A stretch of DNA of 64,000 bases from Candidatus Acetatifactor stercoripullorum (lineage in GTDB: Bacteria > Bacillota > Clostridia > Lachnospirales > Lachnospiraceae), in assembly GCA_019114005.1 (NCBI GenBank), contig DXGH01000071.1:60000-123999 (forward strand), written 5' to 3'. Of this stretch, positions 51,436 through 60,742 are shown one piece after another. The stretch's first letter is position 1; each line of letters opens with the position of its first letter. The notes beneath the pieces were generated by a model. It was not told the DNA's origin. It was given only the letters and a program-made list of their open reading frames with translations, and did no database searches. A program made the position numbers and the translations under genes.

Positions 51436-52938
51436 TTATTCTTCATGCTCCTTTGGCACCTTTTCCTGAGCTGCGTCCTTAAACTGGGCAAGGGCCTTGG
51501 CCGCCTGGGGAATGGGAATATTGGTTCCCGCTCCTGCAACGCAGCCGCCGGGGCAGGCCATTCCCTCAATCAGACAGCCGTTCATCCTGCCGGCCTTTGC
51601 CAAAAGCAGCACCTTTTTGCATTCCGCAAGGCTTTCCGCATGGGCGATATGCACCTCTGTACCGGGATAATAGGCCTTGATACAGTCCTCAATGGCACTG
51701 GCCACGCCTCCGGCCACACCATAGCCTCTTCCGGCTGCGGTGGCGTCCTGCATCTCATCCATTGCCTTAATCTCCTCTAACAGAATGCCCCGGGCCTCAA
51801 ACATGCCCGTCAGTTCCTCAAAGGTAATTACAAAATCCACATCCGAACGCACGGTCCTGCGGCTGGCTTCCAGCTTTTTCGACGCACAGGGGCCGATAAA
51901 GACCACCAAGGCCTCCGGATGCTCCTTCTTGATCACCCGGGCGGTAGCCACCATGGGCGTCAGCTCATTACTGATTTTATCAATGGTTTCAGGAAACAGA
52001 TTTTTTGCCATGACGGCCCAGGAGGGGCAGCAGGAGGTCAAGGCAAATGCCTGCCTGCCGCTTGCCACTTCCTTTACATAATGCTCCGCCTCCGCCATGC
52101 ACCCCATATCCGCTCCAATGGCAGTCTCATAGACGTCTGCAAATCCAAGCTCCTTCAACGCAGTTTTAAACATCTGCGGCGTTACCTTGGGACCAAATTG
52201 TCCCACGAAGGAGGGCGCCACCTGGGCAATCACCTTTCTGCCCGACTGCATGGCACGTATCAGCTGAAATATCTGGGATTTGTCCGCGATCGCTCCAAAT
52301 GGACAGCTGACCATGCACTGTCCGCAGGACACGCACATATTGTTGTCGATTACCGCCCGGCCCACCTTGTCTGATTTGATGGCGCCAATGCCGCAGGCTG
52401 CCTTACAGGGCCTTTCCTTGTGGCAGATGGCATCATATGGGCAGACGTCCCGGCATTTGCCGCACTTGATACATTTCTCCTGATCGATCACAGACTTGCC
52501 CTTTACCATGGTAATGGCCCCTCTCGGGCAGACAGCCTGGCAGGGGTGGGCCACACAGCCCATGCAGGAGTCCGTTATCTCATAGCGGTTTTCCGGACAG
52601 GCATTGCAGGCGGAAGGTATCACCTGCATCAGAGGCGGCTCATAATATTTTTCGTCGATATTGCTCTCCTCAAGCCCCTCTGTCAGGTGTCCCGGACGAT
52701 CTCTGTTCTCCGGCCGCAGGCTCATTCCCATGGCAAGCCGGATACGCTCCCTGATCACCGCTCTGTCCCGGTATACATTTTCCCAGAAAACAGACTCCTC
52801 ATAGTCCACAATCTTATAGGGCAGCGCCTCCATATCATCCTTCAGATTTTGAGAATGATATGCCAGATTGGCCACTTCCTTAAAAACCCGTCTTCTGGTC
52901 TGTTTGACCGGCGTATCAATGCCTCGCATGCTGCTCAT
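51436..52938 (-). CDS. Monomeric [FeFe] hydrogenase with ferredoxin-type domains (group B-like)
   Basis: This 500-residue enzyme starts at ATG 52938 behind GAGGG. Residues ~110-225 hold several CxxCxxCxxxCP clusters ('[12 protein letters not shown]', '[12 protein letters not shown]'). The H-cluster motifs are 'TSCCPSW', 'GPCASKKLE' and 'EGMACPGGC', so the catalytic iron cluster can form. The 'EGMACPGGC' third motif and unusual N-terminus resemble group B hydrogenases more than the fermentative group A type. It exchanges electrons between ferredoxin and H2. GH95 follows one base later. hydE/F/G are not in the window. Confidence 0.9.
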   Translation of the reverse strand: MSSMRGIDTPVKQTRRRVFKEVANLAYHSQNLKDDMEALPYKIVDYEESVFWENVYRDRAVIRERIRLAMGMSLRPENRDRPGHLTEGLEESNIDEKYYEPPLMQVIPSACNACPENRYEITDSCMGCVAHPCQAVCPRGAITMVKGKSVIDQEKCIKCGKCRDVCPYDAICHKERPCKAACGIGAIKSDKVGRAVIDNNMCVSCGQCMVSCPFGAIADKSQIFQLIRAMQSGRKVIAQVAPSFVGQFGPKVTPQMFKTALKELGFADVYETAIGADMGCMAEAEHYVKEVASGRQAFALTSCCPSWAVMAKNLFPETIDKISNELTPMVATARVIKKEHPEALVVFIGPCASKKLEASRRTVRSDVDFVITFEELTGMFEARGILLEEIKAMDEMQDATAAGRGYGVAGGVASAIEDCIKAYYPGTEVHIAHAESLAECKKVLLLAKAGRMNGCLIEGMACPGGCVAGAGTNIPIPQAAKALAQFKDAAQEKVPKEHEE

Positions 52939-52992
52939 CTGAATCCCTCACTTTGATTTAGTTTGATATTTTTTTAACATATATGCAATTTC

Positions 52993-53021
52993 TTTATATC
53001 ATACTTATCCGGTAAAATCAA
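52993..53021 (-). promoter_or_regulatory. Promoter of the hydrogenase-GH95 unit
   Basis: Minus-strand TTGATT, 17 bases, TATAAA, 54 bases before the hydrogenase start. Confidence 0.68.
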
Positions 53022-53037
53022 GTGAAGTTTGGATGAT

Positions 53038-55089
53038 TTACGATACAAACAGGCTTCCGATCTGAAACACAAGGGTTGACGCAGCCCAGGCCAAAATCAG
53101 CTGAAAGACAATCATTTTCAAAGTAAATTTCCAGGAGCCGCTCTCCTTTTTGATGGTGGCAACCGTAGCTACGCAGGGAACATACAGCAGGCAAAACAGC
53201 ATCAGGCAGTACGCATTCAAAGGGCCGAAGGAGGGATTCACCATATGGATATTTTCCACAATGGCCGCCATCCCTTCCGCTGAATTTGCATTTGCCACAC
53301 CGAACAAAACCGCAAAGCTGGAAACCACAACCTCCTTTGCGGAAATTCCCGACAAAAGGGCTACGCCGATCTGCCACATCCCAAGTCCTGCGGGCCGAAG
53401 CACCGGCACAAGGAAACGGCCGATAGCGGCGCCAAAGCTGTCCGCCGGATTTTCCACCATCCCGGCCATTCCAAAATTCAGCACAAACCATATGACAATG
53501 GACGCGATAAAAATAGTGGTTCCCGCCTTGGAAAGATAGTCCTTGAGCTTGTTCCACACATAAATGCGTATGGTTCTCGGGTTTGGCCGCTTATACTCCG
53601 GCAGCTCTATCAAAAGAGAATCATTTATCTTTCCCTTCTCCAGGCCATTGATTGCAAGGGCAGCCAAAATAGCTGTGGCCATGCCCACTACATACAGTGA
53701 AAAGGCCGCTATAGCAGCGCAGTCTGGGAAAAACATTTCCGAAAACAGCACATAGATAGGCAGTCTGGCAGAGCAGGACATAAAAGGTGTCACCATAATG
53801 GTTTTTCGCCGATCTCGCTCTGTCTCCAGGGCCCGGGTAGCCATAACGGCGGGCACTGTACAGCCAAAGCCCAGAATCATAGGCAGAAAGGCTTTTCCTG
53901 ACAGTCCAACCTTTCCCATCACCGAGTCCATAACATAAGCCACTCTCGCCATGTAGCCGCTGTCCTCCAAAACAGCAAGGGCCAAAAACAGGATAAATAG
54001 ATTGGGGATAAAGGTAAGGATACCACCCACTCCGGCAATAATGCCGTCCACAATCAAGGATTGCAGCCAGGGCGACACGCGCAGCCCCTCCAGAAGCCTC
54101 GAAGCCTCCCCGGACACCAGAGCAAGCCCTTCCTCAAATACGCCCTTCAGGGCGTCTCCCACTGTGAAGGTGAGGAAGAACACCAGACACATGATCAGCA
54201 AAAACATGGGAATTCCCCACACAGGATGGGTCAAAACTCTGTCTATCCTGTCCGTGGAGGCCGCTTTCTGGCTCTTGTGCAGCAAAGTTTCCTCCACTAT
54301 TTTTTCGATGTAGGCATACTTACACTGGATGATTTCCTTCTCATAGCTTCTGTCCGCCACGTTAGTGATCTGTATGGGATGCTCCGTGCGCACCTCCTCA
54401 TCATCCTCCAAAAGCTTTATGGCATGCCAGCGCAGGGAGGCATGGTTCGGATAGCGGGCCTGCAGCATCACCTCCAGCTTGGCAATCCTTTCCTCTATAG
54501 GCTTAGGATAGTCCAGAATGTACTCCTCCATTCCCTCCTCATAATGATGAATCACCGCGTGCAGCAAAACATCCAGTCCCGTCCTTTTGGCCGCAGACAC
54601 CGGAATCACCGGAATATGTCCCAGCATTTCCGGAAGCCTGTGCAGATCGATTTCCATGCCCCGCTCTTTCACAATATCCATCATGTTGAGAGCCAGCACC
54701 ACCGGCTTTCCAAGCTCCAAAAGCTGTAAGGTAAGGTAAAGATTGCGCTCCAGGGAGGAAGCGTCCACAATGTTGATAATCACATCTATGTCGTCATCCA
54801 TTACACATTTTCTGGTCACCTTCTCCTCTATGGTGTAGCAGGTCAAAGAATAGATGCCCGGTGTGTCCGTAAGGGTGATTCGGGTATCCTCATAGAAGGC
54901 CTCTCCCTCCACCTTTTCCACTGTAACCCCCGGCCAGTTGGCAACCTTCAGCTTAGAGCCCGTAAGTGCGTTAAAGAGGGTGGTTTTCCCGCAGTTAGGA
55001 TTTCCCACACAGGCCGCATGGATGTGATTTGTCTTTGGATTTGTTTTAGAATTTATCTTTGATTCATTCTTTCTTTTACCGACGCTCAA
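53038..55089 (-). CDS. feoB: Ferrous iron transporter B
   Basis: This 683-residue protein has an N-terminal G domain ('GNPNCGKTTLFNALTG', 'DTPGIYSLT', 'ALNMMD') and a multi-helix membrane part with the two inverted Gate regions, e.g. 'LPMILGFGCTVPAVMATRAL' and 'SGISAKEVVVSSFAVLFGV'. It imports Fe2+ in low-oxygen conditions. The start is TTG at 55089 overlapping the feoA stop by 4 bases, with AAGGAGG 7 bases ahead. The 179-residue ORF inside its end in the track is a shadow. Confidence 0.96.
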   Translation of the reverse strand: MSVGKRKNESKINSKTNPKTNHIHAACVGNPNCGKTTLFNALTGSKLKVANWPGVTVEKVEGEAFYEDTRITLTDTPGIYSLTCYTIEEKVTRKCVMDDDIDVIINIVDASSLERNLYLTLQLLELGKPVVLALNMMDIVKERGMEIDLHRLPEMLGHIPVIPVSAAKRTGLDVLLHAVIHHYEEGMEEYILDYPKPIEERIAKLEVMLQARYPNHASLRWHAIKLLEDDEEVRTEHPIQITNVADRSYEKEIIQCKYAYIEKIVEETLLHKSQKAASTDRIDRVLTHPVWGIPMFLLIMCLVFFLTFTVGDALKGVFEEGLALVSGEASRLLEGLRVSPWLQSLIVDGIIAGVGGILTFIPNLFILFLALAVLEDSGYMARVAYVMDSVMGKVGLSGKAFLPMILGFGCTVPAVMATRALETERDRRKTIMVTPFMSCSARLPIYVLFSEMFFPDCAAIAAFSLYVVGMATAILAALAINGLEKGKINDSLLIELPEYKRPNPRTIRIYVWNKLKDYLSKAGTTIFIASIVIWFVLNFGMAGMVENPADSFGAAIGRFLVPVLRPAGLGMWQIGVALLSGISAKEVVVSSFAVLFGVANANSAEGMAAIVENIHMVNPSFGPLNAYCLMLFCLLYVPCVATVATIKKESGSWKFTLKMIVFQLILAWAASTLVFQIGSLFVS

Positions 55090-55322
55090 GCTTTTTCCTC
55101 CTTCATCTGTCTGATTTCAATATTGGAGGAAATATGCTTTCCCAGCGCCAGTCTGGTGCCGCGCACCTGGATAATCATAGCGCCCCGGCGCTTCCTGTTA
55201 AGCACCTTCACAGGAGTACCGTCATTTAAGCCCAGCGCCTGAAGCCTTCTGGTGACAGCAGGCTCCACATACAGCCCGCTGATGCGGTAGCTTTCATTCT
55301 TTTGTGCCTCATATAAAGTCAT
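55086..55322 (-). CDS. feoA: Ferrous iron transport protein A
   Basis: I start it at ATG 55322 ('MTLYEAQKNESYRISGLY', 78 residues) with GGGG 5 bases ahead. It is a small SH3-like protein with 'LQALGLNDGTPVKVLNRKRR' and 'MIIQVRGTRLALGKHISSNI', as in FeoA. It assists FeoB in the cytoplasm and is translationally coupled to it. Confidence 0.92.
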   Translation of the reverse strand: MTLYEAQKNESYRISGLYVEPAVTRRLQALGLNDGTPVKVLNRKRRGAMIIQVRGTRLALGKHISSNIEIRQMKEEKA

Positions 55323-55406
55323 TTTATCCCCGGGGAAGGCGTCAAGCCCTCCTGTCTCCTCTCGCATTTGATTCTCAACATAGGCATTTGCAAAACTCGC
55401 TTCCTG

Positions 55407-55958
55407 TTACCAGCTTTTAATAAAGGTATCCACATAGTTGTCCAGGCATTTACGGATGACCTCAATGGCCTCCTCCCTGTTTCCCTTCTCGTTTACAGCC
55501 GTGGTCTTGTTCTCCAGGGACTTATACACCGTAAAGAAATGCTCCATTTCATCTACCACGTGGGGCGGCAGCTCGCTGATATCGTGATAGCAGTTATAAT
55601 AAGGATCATTGAAGGGAACCGCTATAATCTTCTCATCATTCTTGCCGTTATCCAGCATGGAAATGACGCCGATGGGATAAGCTCTCACCAATGTCATGGG
55701 CTGCACAGGCTCAGAGCACAGCAAAAGTACATCCAGGGGGTCTCCGTCGTCGCCGTAGGTGCGGGGAATAAAGCCATAATTTGCCGGGTAATGGGTGGAG
55801 GTATGCAAAATACGGTCCAAAATCAGAAAACCGGTCTCCTTATCCATTTCATATTTGTTTTTACTTCCCTTTGAAATCTCAATCACACAGATAAAATCCG
55901 TAGGCGTCACCCTCTGGGTGCTCATAGTGTGCCAAATACTTCCATTCATTTCTTTCAT
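55407..55958 (-). CDS. ppa: Inorganic pyrophosphatase (family I)
   Basis: About 183 residues from ATG 55958, with GGAGAG just ahead; the track start adds 12 residues without a site. It has 'NYGFIPRTYGDDGDPLDVLL', the family signature with metal-binding Asp residues, and 'VPFNDPYYNCYHDISELPPH'. It hydrolyses pyrophosphate to drive biosynthesis. The sequence is somewhat divergent from E. coli Ppa. It follows proA by 43 bases. Confidence 0.87.
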   Translation of the reverse strand: MKEMNGSIWHTMSTQRVTPTDFICVIEISKGSKNKYEMDKETGFLILDRILHTSTHYPANYGFIPRTYGDDGDPLDVLLLCSEPVQPMTLVRAYPIGVISMLDNGKNDEKIIAVPFNDPYYNCYHDISELPPHVVDEMEHFFTVYKSLENKTTAVNEKGNREEAIEVIRKCLDNYVDTFIKSW

Positions 55959-56001
55959 AATACTCTCCATTCCGAAGCGTTTTTCAAACTCCAAATTAAG
56001 G

Positions 56002-57249
56002 TCATCCGCGAATCTGACCGTTTCCGTGAATCACATATTTATAGGAGGTAAGCTCCCTTAAGCCCATGGGGCCTCTGGCGTGAAGCTTCTGGGTGCTGAT
56101 TCCGATTTCCGCCCCAAAGCCAAATTCAAATCCGTCCGTAAAGCGGGTGGAGGCGTTCACATAAACGCATGCCGCATCCACCTCACCTAGAAATTTTTCT
56201 CCGGTCTCTTTATTTTGTGTGACGATGCAGTCGGAATGCTTCGTATTATATTTGTTGATGTGGGCGATGGCCTCCTCCACGCTGTCCACGGTTTTTAAGG
56301 ATAGAATATAGTCCAGATATTCCGTTCCGTAGTCCTCCTCTGAGGCCGGCGTACAATCCGGCAGGATTTCCCTGACAGCCTGGTCTCCCCGAAGCTCCAC
56401 ACGGGAAGGACTCAAAGCTTCTGCAAGCCTGGGCAGAAACGCCGCTTCGATGTCCCTGTGGATCACAAGGGACTCACAGGCATTGCACACGCCGATGCGC
56501 TGGGTTTTGGCATTGACAACAATGCGAACCGCCATGTCCAGGTCTGCATCCTTATCCACGTAGACATGGCAGTTTCCCGTTCCCGTCTCGATCACGGGAA
56601 CAGTGCTGTTTTCCACCACGCTTCGGATCAGTCCCGCTCCCCCTCTGGGAATCAGCACATCTACATAGCCGTTCATTTTCATAAGAGCGGCGGCGGCGGC
56701 TCTGTCCGTACTTTCAATCAGCTGCAGGGCGTCCGCAGGCATGCCTGTCTGTTCCAGAGCGCTTCTTAAAATCTCCACGATGGCAATGTTGGAGCGCAGA
56801 GCATCGCTCCCCCCTTTTAAGATCACTGCATTTCCGGTCTTAAAGCAAAGTCCGAAGGCATCCGCCGTCACATTAGGGCGGGATTCATAGATGATCCCGA
56901 TTACGCCAAGGGGAACTCTCTTTTTCTCGATCACAAGGCCGTTGGGGCGCTCAAACCGCTCCATGATCTCCCCCACACAGTGGGGCAGCTCTGCAATCTG
57001 GCACAGTCCCTCCGCCATGGCTTCAATACGCTCTTTTGTCAGACGGAGTCTGTCAATCATTCCCGGGTGCATACCGCTTTCCTGCGCTGCGCGAATATCC
57101 TCTTCATTGGCGTCAAGAATCTTTGGGGCCTGGCTGGAAAGCAGCTTTGCCGCTTCTCTAAGGGTGGTGTCTCTTTCCTGCGCAGACACCTTCTGCAAGG
57201 CATATTTGGCCGAGACGGCCCTCTCTCCCATCGCTTGTAAATCTGTCAT
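56002..57249 (-). CDS. proA: Gamma-glutamyl phosphate reductase
   Basis: I start it at ATG 57249 ('MTDLQAMGERAVSAKYALQK', 415 residues), 7 bases after GAGGA; the longer ORF overlaps the upstream gene. The catalytic Cys is in 'IGVCNACESLVIHR', and 'GVIGIIYESRPNVTADAFGL' and 'DGFEFGFGAEIGIST' are typical. It reduces glutamyl phosphate in proline synthesis. Two unrelated genes separate it from proB. Confidence 0.95.
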   Translation of the reverse strand: MTDLQAMGERAVSAKYALQKVSAQERDTTLREAAKLLSSQAPKILDANEEDIRAAQESGMHPGMIDRLRLTKERIEAMAEGLCQIAELPHCVGEIMERFERPNGLVIEKKRVPLGVIGIIYESRPNVTADAFGLCFKTGNAVILKGGSDALRSNIAIVEILRSALEQTGMPADALQLIESTDRAAAAALMKMNGYVDVLIPRGGAGLIRSVVENSTVPVIETGTGNCHVYVDKDADLDMAVRIVVNAKTQRIGVCNACESLVIHRDIEAAFLPRLAEALSPSRVELRGDQAVREILPDCTPASEEDYGTEYLDYILSLKTVDSVEEAIAHINKYNTKHSDCIVTQNKETGEKFLGEVDAACVYVNASTRFTDGFEFGFGAEIGISTQKLHARGPMGLRELTSYKYVIHGNGQIRG

Positions 57250-57341
57250 AGAATTCCTCATTTCTGCGCTGCTTTTTTTCACACAATGCCCTTGCGCCGG
57301 GCAGCGCTCAGACGCAAACCGCTTTATAAGAAAGCCTGCCT

Positions 57342-57899
57342 CTAACAGCATATCACCTGGCAGGGCCTTATATCCCGTTCTTCCATGGGGATTTCCTCCA
57401 CCATCTGGCAGCGAAAGCCGATGGCTATGGTCCGAAGCTGTAAAGCCGGCTTATCTGCCAGATATTTGTCATAGAATCCCTTTCCATAGCCGAGCCTGCC
57501 CCGCATCCCGTCAAATGCCGCTCCAGGCATCAGCATCAGGGTTCTCTGGGCATTCTCATGGGAATATTCATATGCCTCTGTGCCCGGCAGGGGCTCCAAA
57601 ATCCCTTTATATCCGGAAATAAGGTCACCCAGTGACCTTACCCTGTAAAAATTCATAATTTCTCCCTCTACCCTGGGCAGATAAAGTCTCTTTCCTGTTC
57701 TCAGAGCCTCTTTTAAAAGCTCGCTGGTATCTATCTCGCTTCCGAAGCCTGCAAAGCCCAGAATGCTTTCCGCGCCATAAAACCATTGATGGCCCAATAT
57801 GCGCTCTGTCACCAGCACGCAGGCTCTTTCTCTCTCCTCTTTCTTAAGACGCGCTCTCTCAGCCAGCGCTCTTTTACGAATTTCTTTTTTTGTTTCCAT
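57342..57899 (-). CDS. 5-formyltetrahydrofolate cyclo-ligase
   Basis: 185 residues from ATG 57899 ('METKKEIRKRALAERARL'), with GGGG 6 bases ahead; it overlaps the DUF896 gene by 26 bases. Motifs are a basic N-terminus that holds ATP and the C-terminal 'GMRGRLGYGKGFYDKYL' loop. It returns 5-formyl-THF to the folate pool using ATP. It lies between DUF896 and proA in a compact string. Confidence 0.92.
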   Translation of the reverse strand: METKKEIRKRALAERARLKKEERERACVLVTERILGHQWFYGAESILGFAGFGSEIDTSELLKEALRTGKRLYLPRVEGEIMNFYRVRSLGDLISGYKGILEPLPGTEAYEYSHENAQRTLMLMPGAAFDGMRGRLGYGKGFYDKYLADKPALQLRTIAIGFRCQMVEEIPMEERDIRPCQVICC

Positions 57900-58101
57900 A
57901 TTTTTCCCCAAGATTTTCCAAGGTGCCGTCCGGCCTCTCGATGGTAATATTGTCAAGCTGGGCCCGCAGATTCCTTCGGATGCTTTCCACGTATTCTCTG
58001 CGGAGTCTTGCCTGCTCCTCCTTTTCAGCCTCGCTTAATCCCTGGCTTTGAGACTTGTGGTAGAGCTCGTTGATCCGTCTGATTCTCTCTTCCATGTTCA
58101 T
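57874..58101 (-). CDS. DUF896 (YnzC-like) small protein
   Basis: 75 residues from ATG 58101 behind GAGGGG. The opening 'MEERIRRINELYHKSQSQG', then 'LSEAEKEEQARLRREYVESI', is the family hallmark: a two-helix hairpin. YnzC-type proteins are widespread in Firmicutes; the function is unclear. Its 3' end overlaps the cyclo-ligase gene and it starts 15 bases after proB. Confidence 0.93.
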   Translation of the reverse strand: MNMEERIRRINELYHKSQSQGLSEAEKEEQARLRREYVESIRRNLRAQLDNITIERPDGTLENLGEKYGNKKRNS

Positions 58102-58116
58102 GACAGTGCTTCCCCT

Positions 58117-58986
58117 CTAAAACTTATGTAAATTTTCCACAAAAGCAGGCAGGTCAAACCCTTCCCTTTGATGGGCCATAAAAAGAGTGCCCTCCTTTTC
58201 TCCTGCTAAAATCCTGTGCAGCACACCGATATCCCGGCTGTTGGCAATAATCATGTCTACATTAGAGCTTGTGGCAATTTTTGCAGCGATCAGCTTGGTG
58301 TTCATGCCTCCTGTACCCACGCTGCTTCCCGTGCTGGATTTTCCCATTTCCATCAGATCATCCGTCAGCTCATCCACCTGTTCAATAAAACGAGCCTCCG
58401 GGTTTTTCCTGGGATCATCCGTATACAGGCCGTCAATATCCGACAAAAGGATCAGGAGATCCGCCTGAATCAAGGCTGCCACAATGGCGGAAAGCGTATC
58501 GTTATCGCCGATTTCTATTTCGTAGGTTGCCACTGTATCATTTTCGTTCACTATGGGGATTACTCCCATGCGCAGAAGCTGGGAGAAGGTATTGTGGGCG
58601 TTATAGCGGTTCAAATTGTCCACGACCGTATTCTTTGTCATCAGTATCTGCGCCGCCACCTGATTGTACTCCGCAAACAGCTTCTGATAGGTCATCATCA
58701 GTCTCGCCTGTCCCACCGCGGAGCAGGCCTGCTTTACCGCCATTGCCTCCGCTTGGGTGGGGGCCGTTATTTCCTTCAAATGCACTGCCTTTTTTCCCAC
58801 GGCAATGGCCCCGGAGGTCACAAGCACAACCTCCTTCCCCTGGTTGCGGATATCGCACAGCTCCCTCACCAGCTTTTCCAGCCGAATGTAATCCAAGTCA
58901 CCGGTCTCCCTGTGTTGCAGGGAGGAGGAACCGATTTTTACCACAATACGCTTTTTATCCTTTATGTATTCCCTCAGGCTGCTCAA
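58117..58986 (-). CDS. proB: Glutamate 5-kinase (without PUA domain)
   Basis: This 289-residue amino-acid kinase phosphorylates glutamate, the first step of proline synthesis. It opens 'RIVVKIGSSSLQH', with 'VLVTSGAIAVGKK', 'NENDTVATYEIEIGDNDTLS' and 'GTGGMNTKLIAAKIA' following. The C-terminal PUA domain of the E. coli enzyme is absent, as in other short ProB forms. The start is TTG at 58986 with GAGGAAAAACT ahead. Confidence 0.95.
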   Translation of the reverse strand: MSSLREYIKDKKRIVVKIGSSSLQHRETGDLDYIRLEKLVRELCDIRNQGKEVVLVTSGAIAVGKKAVHLKEITAPTQAEAMAVKQACSAVGQARLMMTYQKLFAEYNQVAAQILMTKNTVVDNLNRYNAHNTFSQLLRMGVIPIVNENDTVATYEIEIGDNDTLSAIVAALIQADLLILLSDIDGLYTDDPRKNPEARFIEQVDELTDDLMEMGKSSTGSSVGTGGMNTKLIAAKIATSSNVDMIIANSRDIGVLHRILAGEKEGTLFMAHQREGFDLPAFVENLHKF

Positions 58987-59054
58987 AGTTTTTCCTCGTT
59001 TTCTGCACGTAGCATTTTTTCTGACTGTTATTCTACTTTATTTTCCCTTCGCCG

Positions 59055-60728
59055 TCAATGTCTCTCCAATTCTCCTGCAATGGCCTCCGCAACCCGCAGT
59101 CCGTCCATAGCCGCAGAGGTAATGCCTCCCGCATAGCCTGCTCCCTCCCCGCAGGGATAAATCCCTCTGATGGCAGACTGCAGAGTCTCGTCCCTGTGGA
59201 TACGCACCGGGGATGAGGTTCTGCTTTCTACACCAAGAAGCAGAGCCTCCGGCCCGTCGAAGCCCTTGATCTGCCTGCCGAAGGCCTTCATGCCGTCCAC
59301 AAAGGCCTCGTTGCATTCCCGGGGCAGAATCCGGCTCACATCCCCGTAGCAAAACTCTCCCTTACAGAGCGGCTCACATCCCGCCTCCGCTGCCAGACCG
59401 GAAATCACTCCCTTGGCCAAAAGCTGCTCCTGATCCATTCCCGTCTCCACACACCTTTGAAAAACATCATAGCGCTGCACAGGTATTTTCCCGCTTCCCA
59501 GCAAAAAGGCTCTTTCCTCCAGCCTTCTCTGAAAGGCAATGCCTGCCAGGGGATGCTTTGAACCATAATCCTCACTTGTCACAGACACAATAATGGCGCT
59601 GTTTGCCGCCCGGCTGTCCCGTCCGCTGTAGCTCATGCCGTTGACGGCCAGCCTGCCCTCCTCGGAGGATGCGTTTACCACATAGCCTCCGGGGCACATA
59701 CAGAACGAATAAACACCTCTCTTGTTTTCTGCCTGGGCCGTCAGCTTATAAGCTGCCGCTCCCAGTTTTCCCGGGTCCGCTGTTTTGTACTGGCTTAGGT
59801 TGATCATCTCCTGTGGATGCTGTACTCTAAGTCCCACCGCAAAGGATTTGGCTTCCATGGGAACACCCTTATCATACAGCATGGAAAAGGTATCTCTGGC
59901 ACTGTGCCCTATGGCCAGCACAAGCTGCTTGCAGGGAAGCGTTTCCCTGGCATTGATTACAACACCCCGAACCCTTTGCCCTTCTGTGAGAAGCTCCGTC
60001 ACCTGGCTCTGAAAACGAATCACCCCGCCCAGCCGGATGATTTCCTCCCGCATCCTGCGCACAATGCCGCAGAGCACATCCGTTCCGATATGGGGCTTGG
60101 CCTCATAGAGCACGGAAGGCTGCGCACCGAATTTCACAAAGGTTTCCAGCACCGCCCGGTTTCTGCCCTCCTTATCCTTTACCAGCGTGTTGAGCTTACC
60201 ATCCGAAAAGGTTCCCGCACCTCCCTCGCCAAACTGTACGTTGGAGGAAGGGTTCAGTACGCCCTCCCTCCAGAAACGCTCCACGTCCTCTCTGCGCTCC
60301 TCCACAGGCTTTCCCCGTTCCAGCAGAATCGGGGCATAACCGCCCTTCGCCAGATAATATCCGCAGAAAAGTCCTGCGGGACCGCAGCCTACGATGACCA
60401 CAGGGTTTCCTTTCCCTGAAAGACGATGGGTTTTTGGCTCTGGAAAATGATAGGCCGAAGGAGAGGCAGCTTCTATTCCATGCTGCTTTGCCACCTTTTC
60501 CCATTTGGGTTTTGCCAGAGCCTTCAGAACGGCTTCTTCGTTTTGCACCTGAACCAAAAGACTGTAAATATAATAGATATCCGGTTTCTTTCTGGCATCC
60601 ACAGACTGCCTGAGTATCTCCAGGCCTAAAATTTCCGTATCCTTCACGGGAAGCAGCTGTAAGACCTTTCTTTCCAGCTGCTTCCTTGTATGATCCGTCT
60701 TAAGCTTTACCTGATTGATTCTGATCAT
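59055..60728 (-). CDS. NAD(P)/FAD-dependent dehydrogenase of uncharacterised type
   Basis: 557 residues from ATG 60728 ('MIRINQVKLKTDHTRKQLER') behind GAGGGG; the track start overlaps the previous gene. An N-terminal ~90-residue domain precedes the FAD fold 'VVIVGCGPAGLFCGYYLAKG', followed by 'NVQFGEGGAGTFSDGKLNTL' and 'CMCPGGYVVNASSEEGRLAV'. This arrangement matches the widespread uncharacterised FAD-dependent dehydrogenases of Firmicutes. The reaction is unknown. It lies 14 bases after another flavoprotein gene. Confidence 0.85.
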   Translation of the reverse strand: MIRINQVKLKTDHTRKQLERKVLQLLPVKDTEILGLEILRQSVDARKKPDIYYIYSLLVQVQNEEAVLKALAKPKWEKVAKQHGIEAASPSAYHFPEPKTHRLSGKGNPVVIVGCGPAGLFCGYYLAKGGYAPILLERGKPVEERREDVERFWREGVLNPSSNVQFGEGGAGTFSDGKLNTLVKDKEGRNRAVLETFVKFGAQPSVLYEAKPHIGTDVLCGIVRRMREEIIRLGGVIRFQSQVTELLTEGQRVRGVVINARETLPCKQLVLAIGHSARDTFSMLYDKGVPMEAKSFAVGLRVQHPQEMINLSQYKTADPGKLGAAAYKLTAQAENKRGVYSFCMCPGGYVVNASSEEGRLAVNGMSYSGRDSRAANSAIIVSVTSEDYGSKHPLAGIAFQRRLEERAFLLGSGKIPVQRYDVFQRCVETGMDQEQLLAKGVISGLAAEAGCEPLCKGEFCYGDVSRILPRECNEAFVDGMKAFGRQIKGFDGPEALLLGVESRTSSPVRIHRDETLQSAIRGIYPCGEGAGYAGGITSAAMDGLRVAEAIAGELERH

Positions 60729-60742
60729 ATGTAAAATCCCCT

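Noticed and set aside
53018-53557. 179-residue ORF on the minus strand inside the end of feoB
   Set aside because: It is another frame of feoB, has no ribosome site, and its protein has no recognisable features; feoB is unambiguous.
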